Below, one piece after another: positions 24,815 to 32,346 of a DNA stretch of 35,683 nucleotides. How positions within the stretch are numbered: the stretch's first letter is position 1; each line of letters begins with the position of its first letter. Under the pieces are notes generated by a model. The model did no database searches. It worked only from the letters and a program-made list of their open reading frames with translations, and was not told the DNA's origin. This stretch comes from Pleomorphochaeta sp964545735 (lineage in GTDB: Bacteria; Spirochaetota; Spirochaetia; Sphaerochaetales; Sphaerochaetaceae), in NCBI GenBank assembly GCA_964545735.1, contig CAZJGS010000009.1:1-35683 (forward strand), given 5' to 3'. A program made the translations under genes and the position numbers.

Positions 24815-25888
24815 TTACACTCCTACCTTTTTCCTTTTATAAAAAGGAAGCTTAACTACTTTAGCTTTAACAAATCTATTTCTAATTTTAACATCAACAA
24901 CAGTATTTTCAAGAGAATATTTTTTATCTATAATTGCCATAGCATAAGAGCCCTTTAAATATGGTAAAAAAGTACCACTAGTAGTACTCCCTATAAGATT
25001 GTTTTCAAAAAATACTTCCATGTTTTCTCGGATAATTCCTTTATCAAGATTAAACAAACCAACTCTTGTTATTCCCTTATCAACTAAATTTTCTTTTCCT
25101 ATAAAATAATCTTTTTCTAATTTGCAAAAAAATTCTAGAGAAGTATTTAATGGGGTAATATCCTCATTCATTTCATGACCATACAAAGGCATTCCAGCCT
25201 CTAATCTTAAAGTATCTCTAGATCCAAGGCCACAAGGGGTGATTCCTAATTGGATAAGAGAATTAAATATATCTTTAATTGCATCTCCCTCACCATATAT
25301 TTCATAACCATCTTCTCCGGTATAGCCTGTTTTTGATATTAGTACTTCATGGGAGAGAATATTAACTTTTTCAATAAAACTGTAGTATTTTTTTGGGAGA
25401 AAATCCGCATTAACTATATGGGTCAAAATGGTCTTTGATAAGGGGCCTTGAATGGCAATTTGAGAGTAGCTATCACTTTTATCAGTAATTTTTATACCCG
25501 CTATCTTATTGTCGGTTATCCATTTATAATCTTTTTCTTTGTTAGAAGCATTTACCACAAGCAGTAGTTTAGTTTCACTTAAACAGTAAACAAGTAAATC
25601 ATCAATGATTGTACCTTTTTCATTTAAAAGTAAGGAATATTTTATTCTTGAACTTTGTATTTTAGAAATATCACTGCAGACAAGATAGTTAACAAAAGCT
25701 ATGGCATTCTTGCCTTCAATTAATATTTCTCCCATATGAGATACATCAAAAATTCCAACCCTTTGCCTAACAGCTAAGTGCTCGTCAACAATGGAGGTAT
25801 ATTGAATTGGCAATAGATAATTAGCAAATTCAACCATTTTCCCTTTTAACTCTACATGCTCATCATACATAGAGGTTTTCTTAACCAT
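24815..25888 (-). CDS. gcvT: Aminomethyltransferase (T-protein)
   Basis: The 357-residue enzyme transfers the methylene group from aminomethyl-GcvH to tetrahydrofolate and releases ammonia. Conserved blocks are VGIFDVSHMGEI (44-55), IKYSLLLNEKGTIIDDLLVY, SKTGYTGEDGYEIYG and GLGSRDTLRLEAGMPLYGHEM. It is the first gene of gcvT-gcvH-gcvPA-gcvPB-lplA-lpdA, with AGGTAGG before the start. The 223-base gap upstream, shared with rdgB, holds a weak candidate promoter but no glycine riboswitch that I can recognise. Confidence 0.96.
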   Translation of the reverse strand: MVKKTSMYDEHVELKGKMVEFANYLLPIQYTSIVDEHLAVRQRVGIFDVSHMGEILIEGKNAIAFVNYLVCSDISKIQSSRIKYSLLLNEKGTIIDDLLVYCLSETKLLLVVNASNKEKDYKWITDNKIAGIKITDKSDSYSQIAIQGPLSKTILTHIVNADFLPKKYYSFIEKVNILSHEVLISKTGYTGEDGYEIYGEGDAIKDIFNSLIQLGITPCGLGSRDTLRLEAGMPLYGHEMNEDITPLNTSLEFFCKLEKDYFIGKENLVDKGITRVGLFNLDKGIIRENMEVFFENNLIGSTTSGTFLPYLKGSYAMAIIDKKYSLENTVVDVKIRNRFVKAKVVKLPFYKRKKVGV

Positions 25889-26076
25889 AGAGACCTACCT
25901 TTTAAATATAAAAACCCAATAAAATGAAAAAAGATAAATTGATTAAAAAGTTCTTTTATTAATTAAAAATTAATATTTGTTCACTCCTTTGTTCAATTTA
26001 TCAAACTTTCTTTAAATAGTAAAACATTGATAATACAGATTGGCAAGAAAAATAATCAACTTTATATCATTATTGC

Positions 26077-26105
26077 TTGTCTACTTATTAATCCCATTGT
26101 ATCTT
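26077..26105 (+). promoter_or_regulatory. Candidate promoter giving a leaderless rdgB mRNA
   Basis: TTGTCT (26077-26082) and TATCTT (26100-26105) are 17 bases apart. The predicted transcription start, six to seven bases after the -10, falls on the A of the rdgB ATG at 26112. TATCTT is also the -10 of the tRNA-Leu promoter at 35345-35350. Confidence 0.45.
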
Positions 26106-26111
26106 TATTCT

Positions 26112-26693
26112 ATGAACTTTATTTTAGCAACAACAAATGATCACAAACACCAAGAATTAGAAGCTTTAATGCCAAATATTAATTTAGTTAAAGCTAAGGA
26201 AATGGTTGAAGTAGATGAAAATGAGCCAACCTTTTTAGGTAATGCATTGCTCAAAGCACAAGCATTATATGAACAATTAAAAACACCCATTATTGCCGAT
26301 GACTCAGGCCTATGCGTTGAAGCTATGGACAATAAACCTGGGGTAAAAACAGCCAGATATGGAAGTGATATTTTTAATAGGATACTAGAAAGTCCTGAAA
26401 GAAATGACTATCTACTAAGCAATTTAAAAGGTGTAAAAAACAGAAATGCAAGTTTTGTTTGCTGCTTAATCGCTTTCATTAGTCCAAATAGAATTTATAG
26501 TGTCACCGAAGAAGTAAAAGGTCAAATTACTATAAATCAAATGGGAAGTGACGGTTTCGGATATGACCCTATTTTCTTTATACCTGAATTAAATAAAACC
26601 ATGGCTGAATTAGACCCAGATATTAAAGGCCTTTATAGCCACAGAGGAAAAGCTGCAAGAGCTATGAACCTATTATTAGAAAATATAAAATAA
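26112..26693 (+). CDS. rdgB: XTP/dITP pyrophosphatase (RdgB/HAM1 family)
   Basis: The enzyme hydrolyses non-canonical purine triphosphates such as dITP and XTP, protecting DNA. Motifs are FILATTNDHKHQEL (3-16), IADDSGLCVEA with the catalytic D64 (61-71), GSDGFGYDPIFF and SHRGKAARAM. From the ATG at 26112 it has 193 residues, normal for the family. The frame is open upstream to a TTG at 26040, which would add a hydrophobic 24-residue segment unlike the family. Neither start has a Shine-Dalgarno sequence. pepF follows nine bases later. Confidence 0.93.
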   Translation: MNFILATTNDHKHQELEALMPNINLVKAKEMVEVDENEPTFLGNALLKAQALYEQLKTPIIADDSGLCVEAMDNKPGVKTARYGSDIFNRILESPERNDYLLSNLKGVKNRNASFVCCLIAFISPNRIYSVTEEVKGQITINQMGSDGFGYDPIFFIPELNKTMAELDPDIKGLYSHRGKAARAMNLLLENIK

Positions 26694-26702
26694 GGAAATA
26701 TT

Positions 26703-28475
26703 ATGAAAAGAAATGAAATTAAAAAAGAAGATACCTGGGATTTATCCCCATTATTCTCTGATGATAAGGCTTTTTACAAAACACTAAAGCAATTTGAAGA
26801 AAAGAAAATCCAACAAGCTGAAGATTTAAATGGTAAGTTAATTAGCTCTAAAGCGAGTCTATTAAAAGCTTTTGATTGGGCAGAGAAAAGTGATACTGAA
26901 TTAGAAAACTTATTTCAATATGCTCAACTAAAGATTTCAGGGGACTCAAGTAATGTTGAAAACTTAAAAATGATGAGTGCGGTTACCACAGTTTATACTA
27001 AATATGTTTCAGCCCTAGCTTTTTGGGATGGTGAAATTTTAAGTTTAGAGGATGCAACCTTTAATAAATATTTAGAAGATAAGGATTTTGATCACTTAAA
27101 AGTCACTTTATTTAGACTAAAAAGACAAAAAGAGCATGTATTAGATGAAAAATCTGAAAAAATACTAGCTGCTCAAATGGAAGTTGGCAGCAAAGCAAGT
27201 AAAATATTTAGTGATTTAACCAATGTTGATTTTAAATTTGGAGAAATCAATGGCACCCCACTAACTCAATCTACTTTTTCTTTATTTTTAAAAGATAATG
27301 ATGAAAAAATTAGAAAACAAGCCTACACTCAACTATATAATGTTTACAAAGATCATCAATATACTTTAGCAAATACTTATGAAACTTCTATAAGACAAGA
27401 TATTTTTTCTTCTACTGTAAGAGGCTATAGCTCAACTAGAAGCAAAAAGTTATTTGGGGACAATGTTGATGAAAAAGTTTATGACAACCTTATTGAGCAA
27501 GTACATAACAATCTAGATACCCTTCATAAATATTATAAGTTAAGAGCTAAATTAATGAATAAAGAGACTATTAAACACTATGATGTTTATACATCTTTAG
27601 TAGAGGGATATGAGACTCATCACAGTTATGAAAGTGCTGTTGATTTGGTTGTGAAAGCTTTATCTCCTTTGGGAGAAGAATATACTTCTACTATTAAAGA
27701 GGGTTTAACAACTCAAAGATGGGTTGATAAATATGAGAATGAAGGTAAAAGAAGTGGCGCTTTTTCAAGCGGAACTTATACTAGTTACCCCTATATTCTT
27801 TTAAATTATAATGAGGATGATCTTAGAGATATCTTTACAATGGCACATGAGGGAGGACATTCAATGCACTCCCACTACAGTGCAAAAAATAATAATTATT
27901 TTAATCATAGTTATACTATTTTTGAAGCGGAAGTTGCCTCTACTTTTAATGAGCAATTATTGGCTAAATACTTACTCGATAATGCTAAAGATAATAAAGA
28001 AAAGGCTTATATATTGGGAAAACAAATCGATGATATTATTGCAACATTATTTAGACAGACTATGTTTGCTGAATATGAGCATATTATGCACACCCTTGCA
28101 GAAGAAGGAAAACCAATCACAGTCGATGTAATGAGAAGTGAATACAGAAAATTATTAGAACTTTATTTTGGTGATAGTGTTGAACTTCTTGAATTAAGCG
28201 ATATGGAAGGATTAAGAATTCCTCATTTCTACTCTTCTTATTATGTTTATAAATATGCTACAGGTATTTCGGCAGCTATAGCCCTTAGTAATAAAGTATT
28301 AAATGGGGATAAAAAAGACTTGGATGAATATATGAGTTTCTTAAAAAGTGGCGGCTCCTTATTCCCAATTGATACACTTAAATTAGCTGGTGTTGATATG
28401 TCGAGACAAGAGCCAATTGTAGCTGCTGTTGATCACTTTAAACAAATGCTAAAAGAGTTTGAAGCGTTAATCTAA
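26703..28475 (+). CDS. pepF: Oligoendopeptidase F (M3B peptidase)
   Basis: A 590-residue cytoplasmic zinc peptidase that cleaves oligopeptides of moderate length. The HExxH motif is HEGGH (382-386), with the third ligand in FEAEVAST about 22-24 residues later. The N-terminal helical domain (TWDLSPLF at the start) is usual. AAGGAA lies before the start and the gene forms a two-gene unit with rdgB. Its stop codon interlocks with the stop of the opposing ROK-like gene (four shared bases), and there is no terminator between them. Confidence 0.95.
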   Translation: MKRNEIKKEDTWDLSPLFSDDKAFYKTLKQFEEKKIQQAEDLNGKLISSKASLLKAFDWAEKSDTELENLFQYAQLKISGDSSNVENLKMMSAVTTVYTKYVSALAFWDGEILSLEDATFNKYLEDKDFDHLKVTLFRLKRQKEHVLDEKSEKILAAQMEVGSKASKIFSDLTNVDFKFGEINGTPLTQSTFSLFLKDNDEKIRKQAYTQLYNVYKDHQYTLANTYETSIRQDIFSSTVRGYSSTRSKKLFGDNVDEKVYDNLIEQVHNNLDTLHKYYKLRAKLMNKETIKHYDVYTSLVEGYETHHSYESAVDLVVKALSPLGEEYTSTIKEGLTTQRWVDKYENEGKRSGAFSSGTYTSYPYILLNYNEDDLRDIFTMAHEGGHSMHSHYSAKNNNYFNHSYTIFEAEVASTFNEQLLAKYLLDNAKDNKEKAYILGKQIDDIIATLFRQTMFAEYEHIMHTLAEEGKPITVDVMRSEYRKLLELYFGDSVELLELSDMEGLRIPHFYSSYYVYKYATGISAAIALSNKVLNGDKKDLDEYMSFLKSGGSLFPIDTLKLAGVDMSRQEPIVAAVDHFKQMLKEFEALI

Positions 28476-29635
28476 ATACCATCTAACAATGGGGACGGAT
28501 TTTGTTCCCAAGTTTGTTCTTTAGAATTTAAATAAGGCATATGGAATAAGAAATCTAACATTAGTTGGCTTGCTCCATATGCTATATCATCTTCAGTGTT
28601 TTCTAAAAATGAAAAGCAAAAAGTAGATTTTATATCCTCTTCATTTTTATCAGGAAATCTTTCACCAATACTTTTTAAAATATGTTCATTCCAAATTTCA
28701 GAATCTCCACCCAAATATATAGTTCTTGGATTTAATAATGCATTTGTAAACAATAATTTGTCCACATAATTATTTATAAATAATTTCAAACTAGATATAT
28801 TGTCATTGAGTTGCATAAGATCCTCATTGCCTATATCTAATTGTCTTATTTGCTTTCCTTCTTGATATACAAAATTAACAAACTCACCGGCCTTTGACTC
28901 ATAACCTCTAAATAATTGACCATTAATAACAATCCCCATTCCCACTCCTAAGAGAGGAACTCCATCGGGTAATACGTGGTTGTAATAGGTTCTAACCAAA
29001 GAATATAAATAACTATCATAATTTTCATTTCGATATCTTATAGCAGCACAGTTGGCATCATTTTCCAAGTAAACAGGATATGCTTTATCCTTAATACAGT
29101 CTTCAATATTTGTATCAACAATTCCATGAGTCAAACTTTTTATTATTGCTAAACCATTAAAATCGATTATCCCGGCAACTGCGAAACACCCACCTAAGAG
29201 AGTAGTACTGCAACATTTGGCCTCAATACTTGAAAGAATATATTTTATACATTGTTTAAACCTCTGAACACTTCCCTTTTTTGCAGTGATAATTACATCA
29301 TTAAAATCTTCATGGAGTGATGTAAATAAAGTACCATCAATATTGGAAATTATTACATTAAAATTATCCACCAACAAGTCGACACCAAAAACCACACCTA
29401 CATGTTTATTTAATAAAACTTGAGTGCTTTTTCTACCTTTTTTATGATTGTCTTCACTTATAACCTTGCTATCTACAACTAAATTTAAATCTTTCAACCT
29501 ATTTATAGTATAAGTTACTGTAGAGGGTTGAACCTTGAGATTCTGAACCAAATAATTCCTAGATTTTGGGCCATTTCTCAACTCTCTAATTATCTGTGTT
29601 GAATTTAAAAGTTTTTGATACTGTCCATTTGCCAT
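28472..29635 (-). CDS. ROK-family transcriptional regulator (operon 2)
   Basis: The 387-residue protein is a paralogue of the regulator at 2123-3259. It begins MANGQYQK and has a winged helix-turn-helix (about 17-55) with recognition helix QPSTVTYTINRL. Its ROK domain retains ENDANCAA and GVGMGIVINGQLFRGYESKAGEF. The kinase DxGxT loop is replaced (FGVDLLVDNFNVIISNIDGT) and the zinc CxCGxxGC motif is absent, so it should not be an enzyme. AAGGA lies about nine bases before the start. It is divergent from the second binding-protein gene, and both promoters carry the TTTTTTCATTGACAGAA element. It therefore probably regulates itself, the transporter and perhaps operon 1. Confidence 0.85.
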   Translation of the reverse strand: MANGQYQKLLNSTQIIRELRNGPKSRNYLVQNLKVQPSTVTYTINRLKDLNLVVDSKVISEDNHKKGRKSTQVLLNKHVGVVFGVDLLVDNFNVIISNIDGTLFTSLHEDFNDVIITAKKGSVQRFKQCIKYILSSIEAKCCSTTLLGGCFAVAGIIDFNGLAIIKSLTHGIVDTNIEDCIKDKAYPVYLENDANCAAIRYRNENYDSYLYSLVRTYYNHVLPDGVPLLGVGMGIVINGQLFRGYESKAGEFVNFVYQEGKQIRQLDIGNEDLMQLNDNISSLKLFINNYVDKLLFTNALLNPRTIYLGGDSEIWNEHILKSIGERFPDKNEEDIKSTFCFSFLENTEDDIAYGASQLMLDFLFHMPYLNSKEQTWEQNPSPLLDGI

Positions 29636-29661
29636 CGATTTTATCCTTTTTCTATTAATCT

Positions 29662-29698
29662 ATTATTAAACCATTAAATTATTCTGTCAATGAAAAAA
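29662..29698 (-). promoter_or_regulatory. Promoter and putative operator of the second ROK gene
   Basis: On the minus strand TTGACA (29685-29690) and AATAAT (29662-29667) are 17 bases apart. TTTTTTCATTGACAGAA spans 29682-29698. The element is in inverted orientation to the copy serving the divergent binding-protein gene. Confidence 0.75.
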
Positions 29699-29818
29699 TA
29701 CAAAAAGTAAAAAAACATAAAATATATACAAAATAACACTTACAAACGTATAGTTAACCTATTACTTAACAAACATATATTTTATTTATTTCTATGCAAT
29801 ATAACAACTTATTTTATT

Positions 29819-29830
29819 TTAATCGATTAA
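29819..29830. promoter_or_regulatory. Palindrome TTAATCGATTAA in the divergent region
   Basis: A perfect 12-base palindrome with a central CG, 46 bases upstream of the -35 of the binding-protein gene. It resembles LacI-type operator cores. The remaining DNA between the two divergent promoters shows no gene. Confidence 0.35.
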
Positions 29831-29868
29831 TTTAATTTGTCTAAATTACTAATGTTAATAATATTTCA

Positions 29869-29906
29869 TTTTTTCATTGACAGAATTAATAAACATATAC
29901 AATACT
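29869..29906 (+). promoter_or_regulatory. Promoter and putative ROK operator of operon 2
   Basis: TTTTTTCATTGACAGAA (29869-29885) contains the -35 TTGACA (29877-29882). The -10 is less certain: TACAAT (29898-29903, spacer 15) or AATACT (29901-29906, spacer 18). It lies about 40 bases before the start codon of the binding protein. Confidence 0.7.
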
Positions 29907-29941
29907 AAGTATAGTTTTAAAAAATAAGGAGAGATTAAAAA

Positions 29942-31186
29942 ATGAAAAAAAAGATTTTTTTAATTACATTAACTGTTTTATTAGCTTTAGGTACAAATTT
30001 ATTTGCAGCCGGAAGTGATGAAAAACAAACTGGAAAAACTGTTTTAACAATGGGCTCATGGAGAGCTGATGATGTTACTGCTATGAACAATTTATTAGAT
30101 GCTTATAGTAAAGTAGCCCCAGATGTAGAAATAGATTTTAAACCAACTAACCCAGCTGATTATAATACTACTTTAAGACTTCAACTTGATTCAGCAACTG
30201 GTCCAGACTTAATGTATGCTAGATCATACGCACCTGGTATTGAATTATTCGAATCTGGTTATTTTGCAGATTGTTCAGACATTGAAGGACTTTCTAATTT
30301 CACTGAATCAAATAAAGCACCTTGGATGACCTCTGATGGTAAAATGTTTGCTATACCTTTTGCAGCTGTTTCTCATGCTGTTTATTACAACAAAGACTTG
30401 TTTAAAAAAGCAAATGTTAACGTTCCTAATACTTGGGAAGAATTCTTAACTGTTTGTGCAAAATTACAATCTAGTGGAACTACTCCTCTATCTAATGGTT
30501 TAGCTGACGAGTGGGATATTTTAGAAACATTCTTCTTTGGTGCACTTCCTAACTATGTTGGTGGAGCTTCACAAAGAGTAAAATATGAAAGCGGCGAATT
30601 AAAATTAAATGATGCAAACTTTGTAAAAGCTTATACTGCTATGAAAGACGTAGCTAAATATTGTCCAAACGGTTTTGAATCAGTAACATATAATGATTCA
30701 CAAGCTCTTTTTGCAACAGGTAAAGCTGCAATGTTCATCGACGGTTCTTGGACTGTTGGAACTTATGGAGAAGCAACATTTGATTGGGGCGTATTTGCAA
30801 TACCTGCACCAAAGGGAAATAAGACTGCAATTTGTTTCCACCCTGATATGGCAATTACTATGAACACAACAACAGAATATCCAGCAGAAGCAAAAGCTTT
30901 CTTAAGTTGGTTATGTACTGTTGAAGGTGCTACAACTGCTTCTAAATATCTACCTGCTGGTTTCTTCCCAATGATTAATGTTCCAATTAGCATTGAATTA
31001 AAACAAGCTAATGAATTCTTAGCATTAAACAATGGTAAAGAAACTGATGCTCGTTTTGTATGGCCTTTATTATTAGACCTTTATTCACCTATGGATCAAG
31101 CTGTAATTAAAGTAATGAAAGGAGCTATAACTCCAACTCAAGCAGCCAATGATGTACAAAAAGCATACGATAATTTAGATTTATAA
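29942..31186 (+). CDS. Extracellular solute-binding protein (sugar ABC transporter, operon 2)
   Basis: A 414-residue precursor with Sec signal peptide MKKKIFLITLTVLLALGTNLFA and probable cleavage before AGSDEK; no lipobox Cys. Family 1 features include a first strand VLTMGSWRADD, DLMYARSYAPGIELFESGYFAD, a YYNKDLFKKANVNVPNTWEEF block (cut here as family pattern) and FATGKAAMFIDGSWTVG. It has AAGGAGAG before the start. The stop codon and last four codons lie inside the first unit of a 23-base tandem repeat. It is not closely similar to the binding protein of operon 1, so the ligands probably differ. Confidence 0.91.
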   Translation: MKKKIFLITLTVLLALGTNLFAAGSDEKQTGKTVLTMGSWRADDVTAMNNLLDAYSKVAPDVEIDFKPTNPADYNTTLRLQLDSATGPDLMYARSYAPGIELFESGYFADCSDIEGLSNFTESNKAPWMTSDGKMFAIPFAAVSHAVYYNKDLFKKANVNVPNTWEEFLTVCAKLQSSGTTPLSNGLADEWDILETFFFGALPNYVGGASQRVKYESGELKLNDANFVKAYTAMKDVAKYCPNGFESVTYNDSQALFATGKAAMFIDGSWTVGTYGEATFDWGVFAIPAPKGNKTAICFHPDMAITMNTTTEYPAEAKAFLSWLCTVEGATTASKYLPAGFFPMINVPISIELKQANEFLALNNGKETDARFVWPLLLDLYSPMDQAVIKVMKGAITPTQAANDVQKAYDNLDL

Positions 31187-31374
31187 AATCTACAAATTTA
31201 GATTTATAAAATCTACAAATTTAGCTNNNNNNNNNNNNNNNNNNNNNNNNNNNNNNNNNNNNNNNNNNNNNNNNNNNNNNNNNNNNNNNNNNNNNNNNNN
31301 NNNNNNNNNNNNNNNNNNNNNNNNNNAATTTAGATTTATAAAATCTACAAATTTAGATTTATAAAATCTACAAA
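31174..31374 (+). repeat. 23-bp tandem repeat array, interrupted by an assembly gap
   Basis: Two exact units lie at 31174-31196 and 31197-31219, and two more at 31329-31351 and 31352-31374, flanking 100 Ns. Each unit contains the inverted repeat TAGATTT-ATA-AAATCTA, so each can form a small hairpin in the mRNA. The first unit starts inside the binding-protein gene and supplies its stop codon. The true copy number is unresolved. Confidence 0.9.
31227..31326. other. Assembly gap (100 Ns)
   Basis: A round 100-base N run, the usual placeholder for a gap of unknown length. The 55 bases before it (31172-31226) are identical to the 55 bases after it (31327-31381), so the two contigs very likely overlap and the gap may be empty. 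Confidence 0.95.
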
Positions 31375-31376
31375 TT

Positions 31377-31402
31377 TAGCTGCTAAGATATCTTAGCAGC
31401 TA
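31377..31402 (+). promoter_or_regulatory. Perfect palindromic hairpin before the permease genes
   Basis: The half-site AGCTGCTAAGAT is followed directly by its own reverse complement, flanked by one more T-A pair: 26 palindromic bases ending 14 bases before the permease start. No U-tract follows. With the repeats it fills the gap between binding-protein and permease genes, matching the hairpin at the same place in operon 1. Confidence 0.7.
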
Positions 31403-31416
31403 TAATAGGTTTAAAT

Positions 31417-32346
31417 ATGAAATTAAAAAAACAAAATAAACACTTATCAGTAGAACCTAGTGGTTGGTATTGGATTTTATATATATTGCCTGCTTTATTA
31501 ATATATACAACATTCATGGCCTTTCCCCTATTAGATTCGATTAGATTAAGCTTATACACTGGAAACACTGATGCCACTAGAGAATTTATAGCCTTCGGTA
31601 ATTTTAAAAAATTATTTACCGATGAAACTCTTTCTATTCGTTATGGAGGAGCTTTTCTTCATACAGTAATATTCTTTCTAATAAACATGATAATTCAAAA
31701 TGGTCTTGGAATTTTGTTTGCAGTAATTATAACCACAAAAACAATGAAGGCACGAAGTTTCTATCAAACAGTTATTTTCGTTCCAACAACTTTTGCTGTT
31801 TTAGTTACTGGTTATCTGTGGAAATTGCTACTAAACCCAGTTTGGTCTGGTGATGCTTTAACAAAATTAGGACTAGGCTTTTTATCACAACCCTGGTTAG
31901 GATCAACTCAAACTGCTTTAGTTGTAGTTTCTCTTATCTCTTGCTGGCAATGGATGGGAATACCTACAATGATGTTTGTAGCAGCTTTGAAAAATATTCC
32001 ACAAGATTGTCTTGAAGTTGCAGCTATTGAAGGTGCTTCAGCTTGGCAGACTTTTACAAAAATCAAACTTCCTTTAATAAAACCCGTTATTGGTATGGTT
32101 ACAATTCTTACCTTTGTAAATAACTTCAATGCTTTTGATATTATTTTTGCTACAGAAACGGTTAATGGAGCTCCTAACTATGCAACTGACTTACTCGGTA
32201 CCCTCTTCTACAGAACTGGTATTGCAGGAGAACATCCTGTTGCAATAGCAGATCCAGGTCTTGGTGCTGCAATAGCAACAATAACTTTTATTGTTTTATT
32301 AATAGGTGTTATTCCTGTATTAAAATTAACTAGGGGGGATAACTAA
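31417..32346 (+). CDS. ABC sugar-type permease, first subunit (operon 2)
   Basis: A 309-residue membrane protein with a first helix after SGWYWILYILPALLIYTTFMAFPLL. The coupling loop is LEVAAIEGASAWQTFTKIKLPLI (EAA motif, with E-x-A-A). The late block FNAFDIIFATETVNGAP corresponds to the D-x-x-x-x-x-T-x-G-G-P region, with the Gly-Gly altered. Its Shine-Dalgarno is weak (TAGG), and the hairpin upstream may limit translation, giving less permease than binding protein. The second subunit starts at the very next base. Confidence 0.9.
   Translation: MKLKKQNKHLSVEPSGWYWILYILPALLIYTTFMAFPLLDSIRLSLYTGNTDATREFIAFGNFKKLFTDETLSIRYGGAFLHTVIFFLINMIIQNGLGILFAVIITTKTMKARSFYQTVIFVPTTFAVLVTGYLWKLLLNPVWSGDALTKLGLGFLSQPWLGSTQTALVVVSLISCWQWMGIPTMMFVAALKNIPQDCLEVAAIEGASAWQTFTKIKLPLIKPVIGMVTILTFVNNFNAFDIIFATETVNGAPNYATDLLGTLFYRTGIAGEHPVAIADPGLGAAIATITFIVLLIGVIPVLKLTRGDN

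Noticed and set aside
25889..26039. Glycine riboswitch upstream of gcvT
   Set aside because: The region is too AT-rich and I could not find the paired stems or the conserved GG-rich core of the aptamer on the minus strand.
26040..26111. TTG-started, hydrophobic extension of RdgB
   Set aside because: The enzyme is cytoplasmic and the conserved N-terminus begins at 26112. The extension looks like translated promoter DNA.
27811..28131. 106-residue plus-strand frame inside pepF
   Set aside because: A shifted frame of the pepF coding sequence. The HExxH-containing frame is the real one.
31174..31374. CRISPR array
   Set aside because: The 23-base units are directly adjacent with no spacers. It is a simple tandem repeat.
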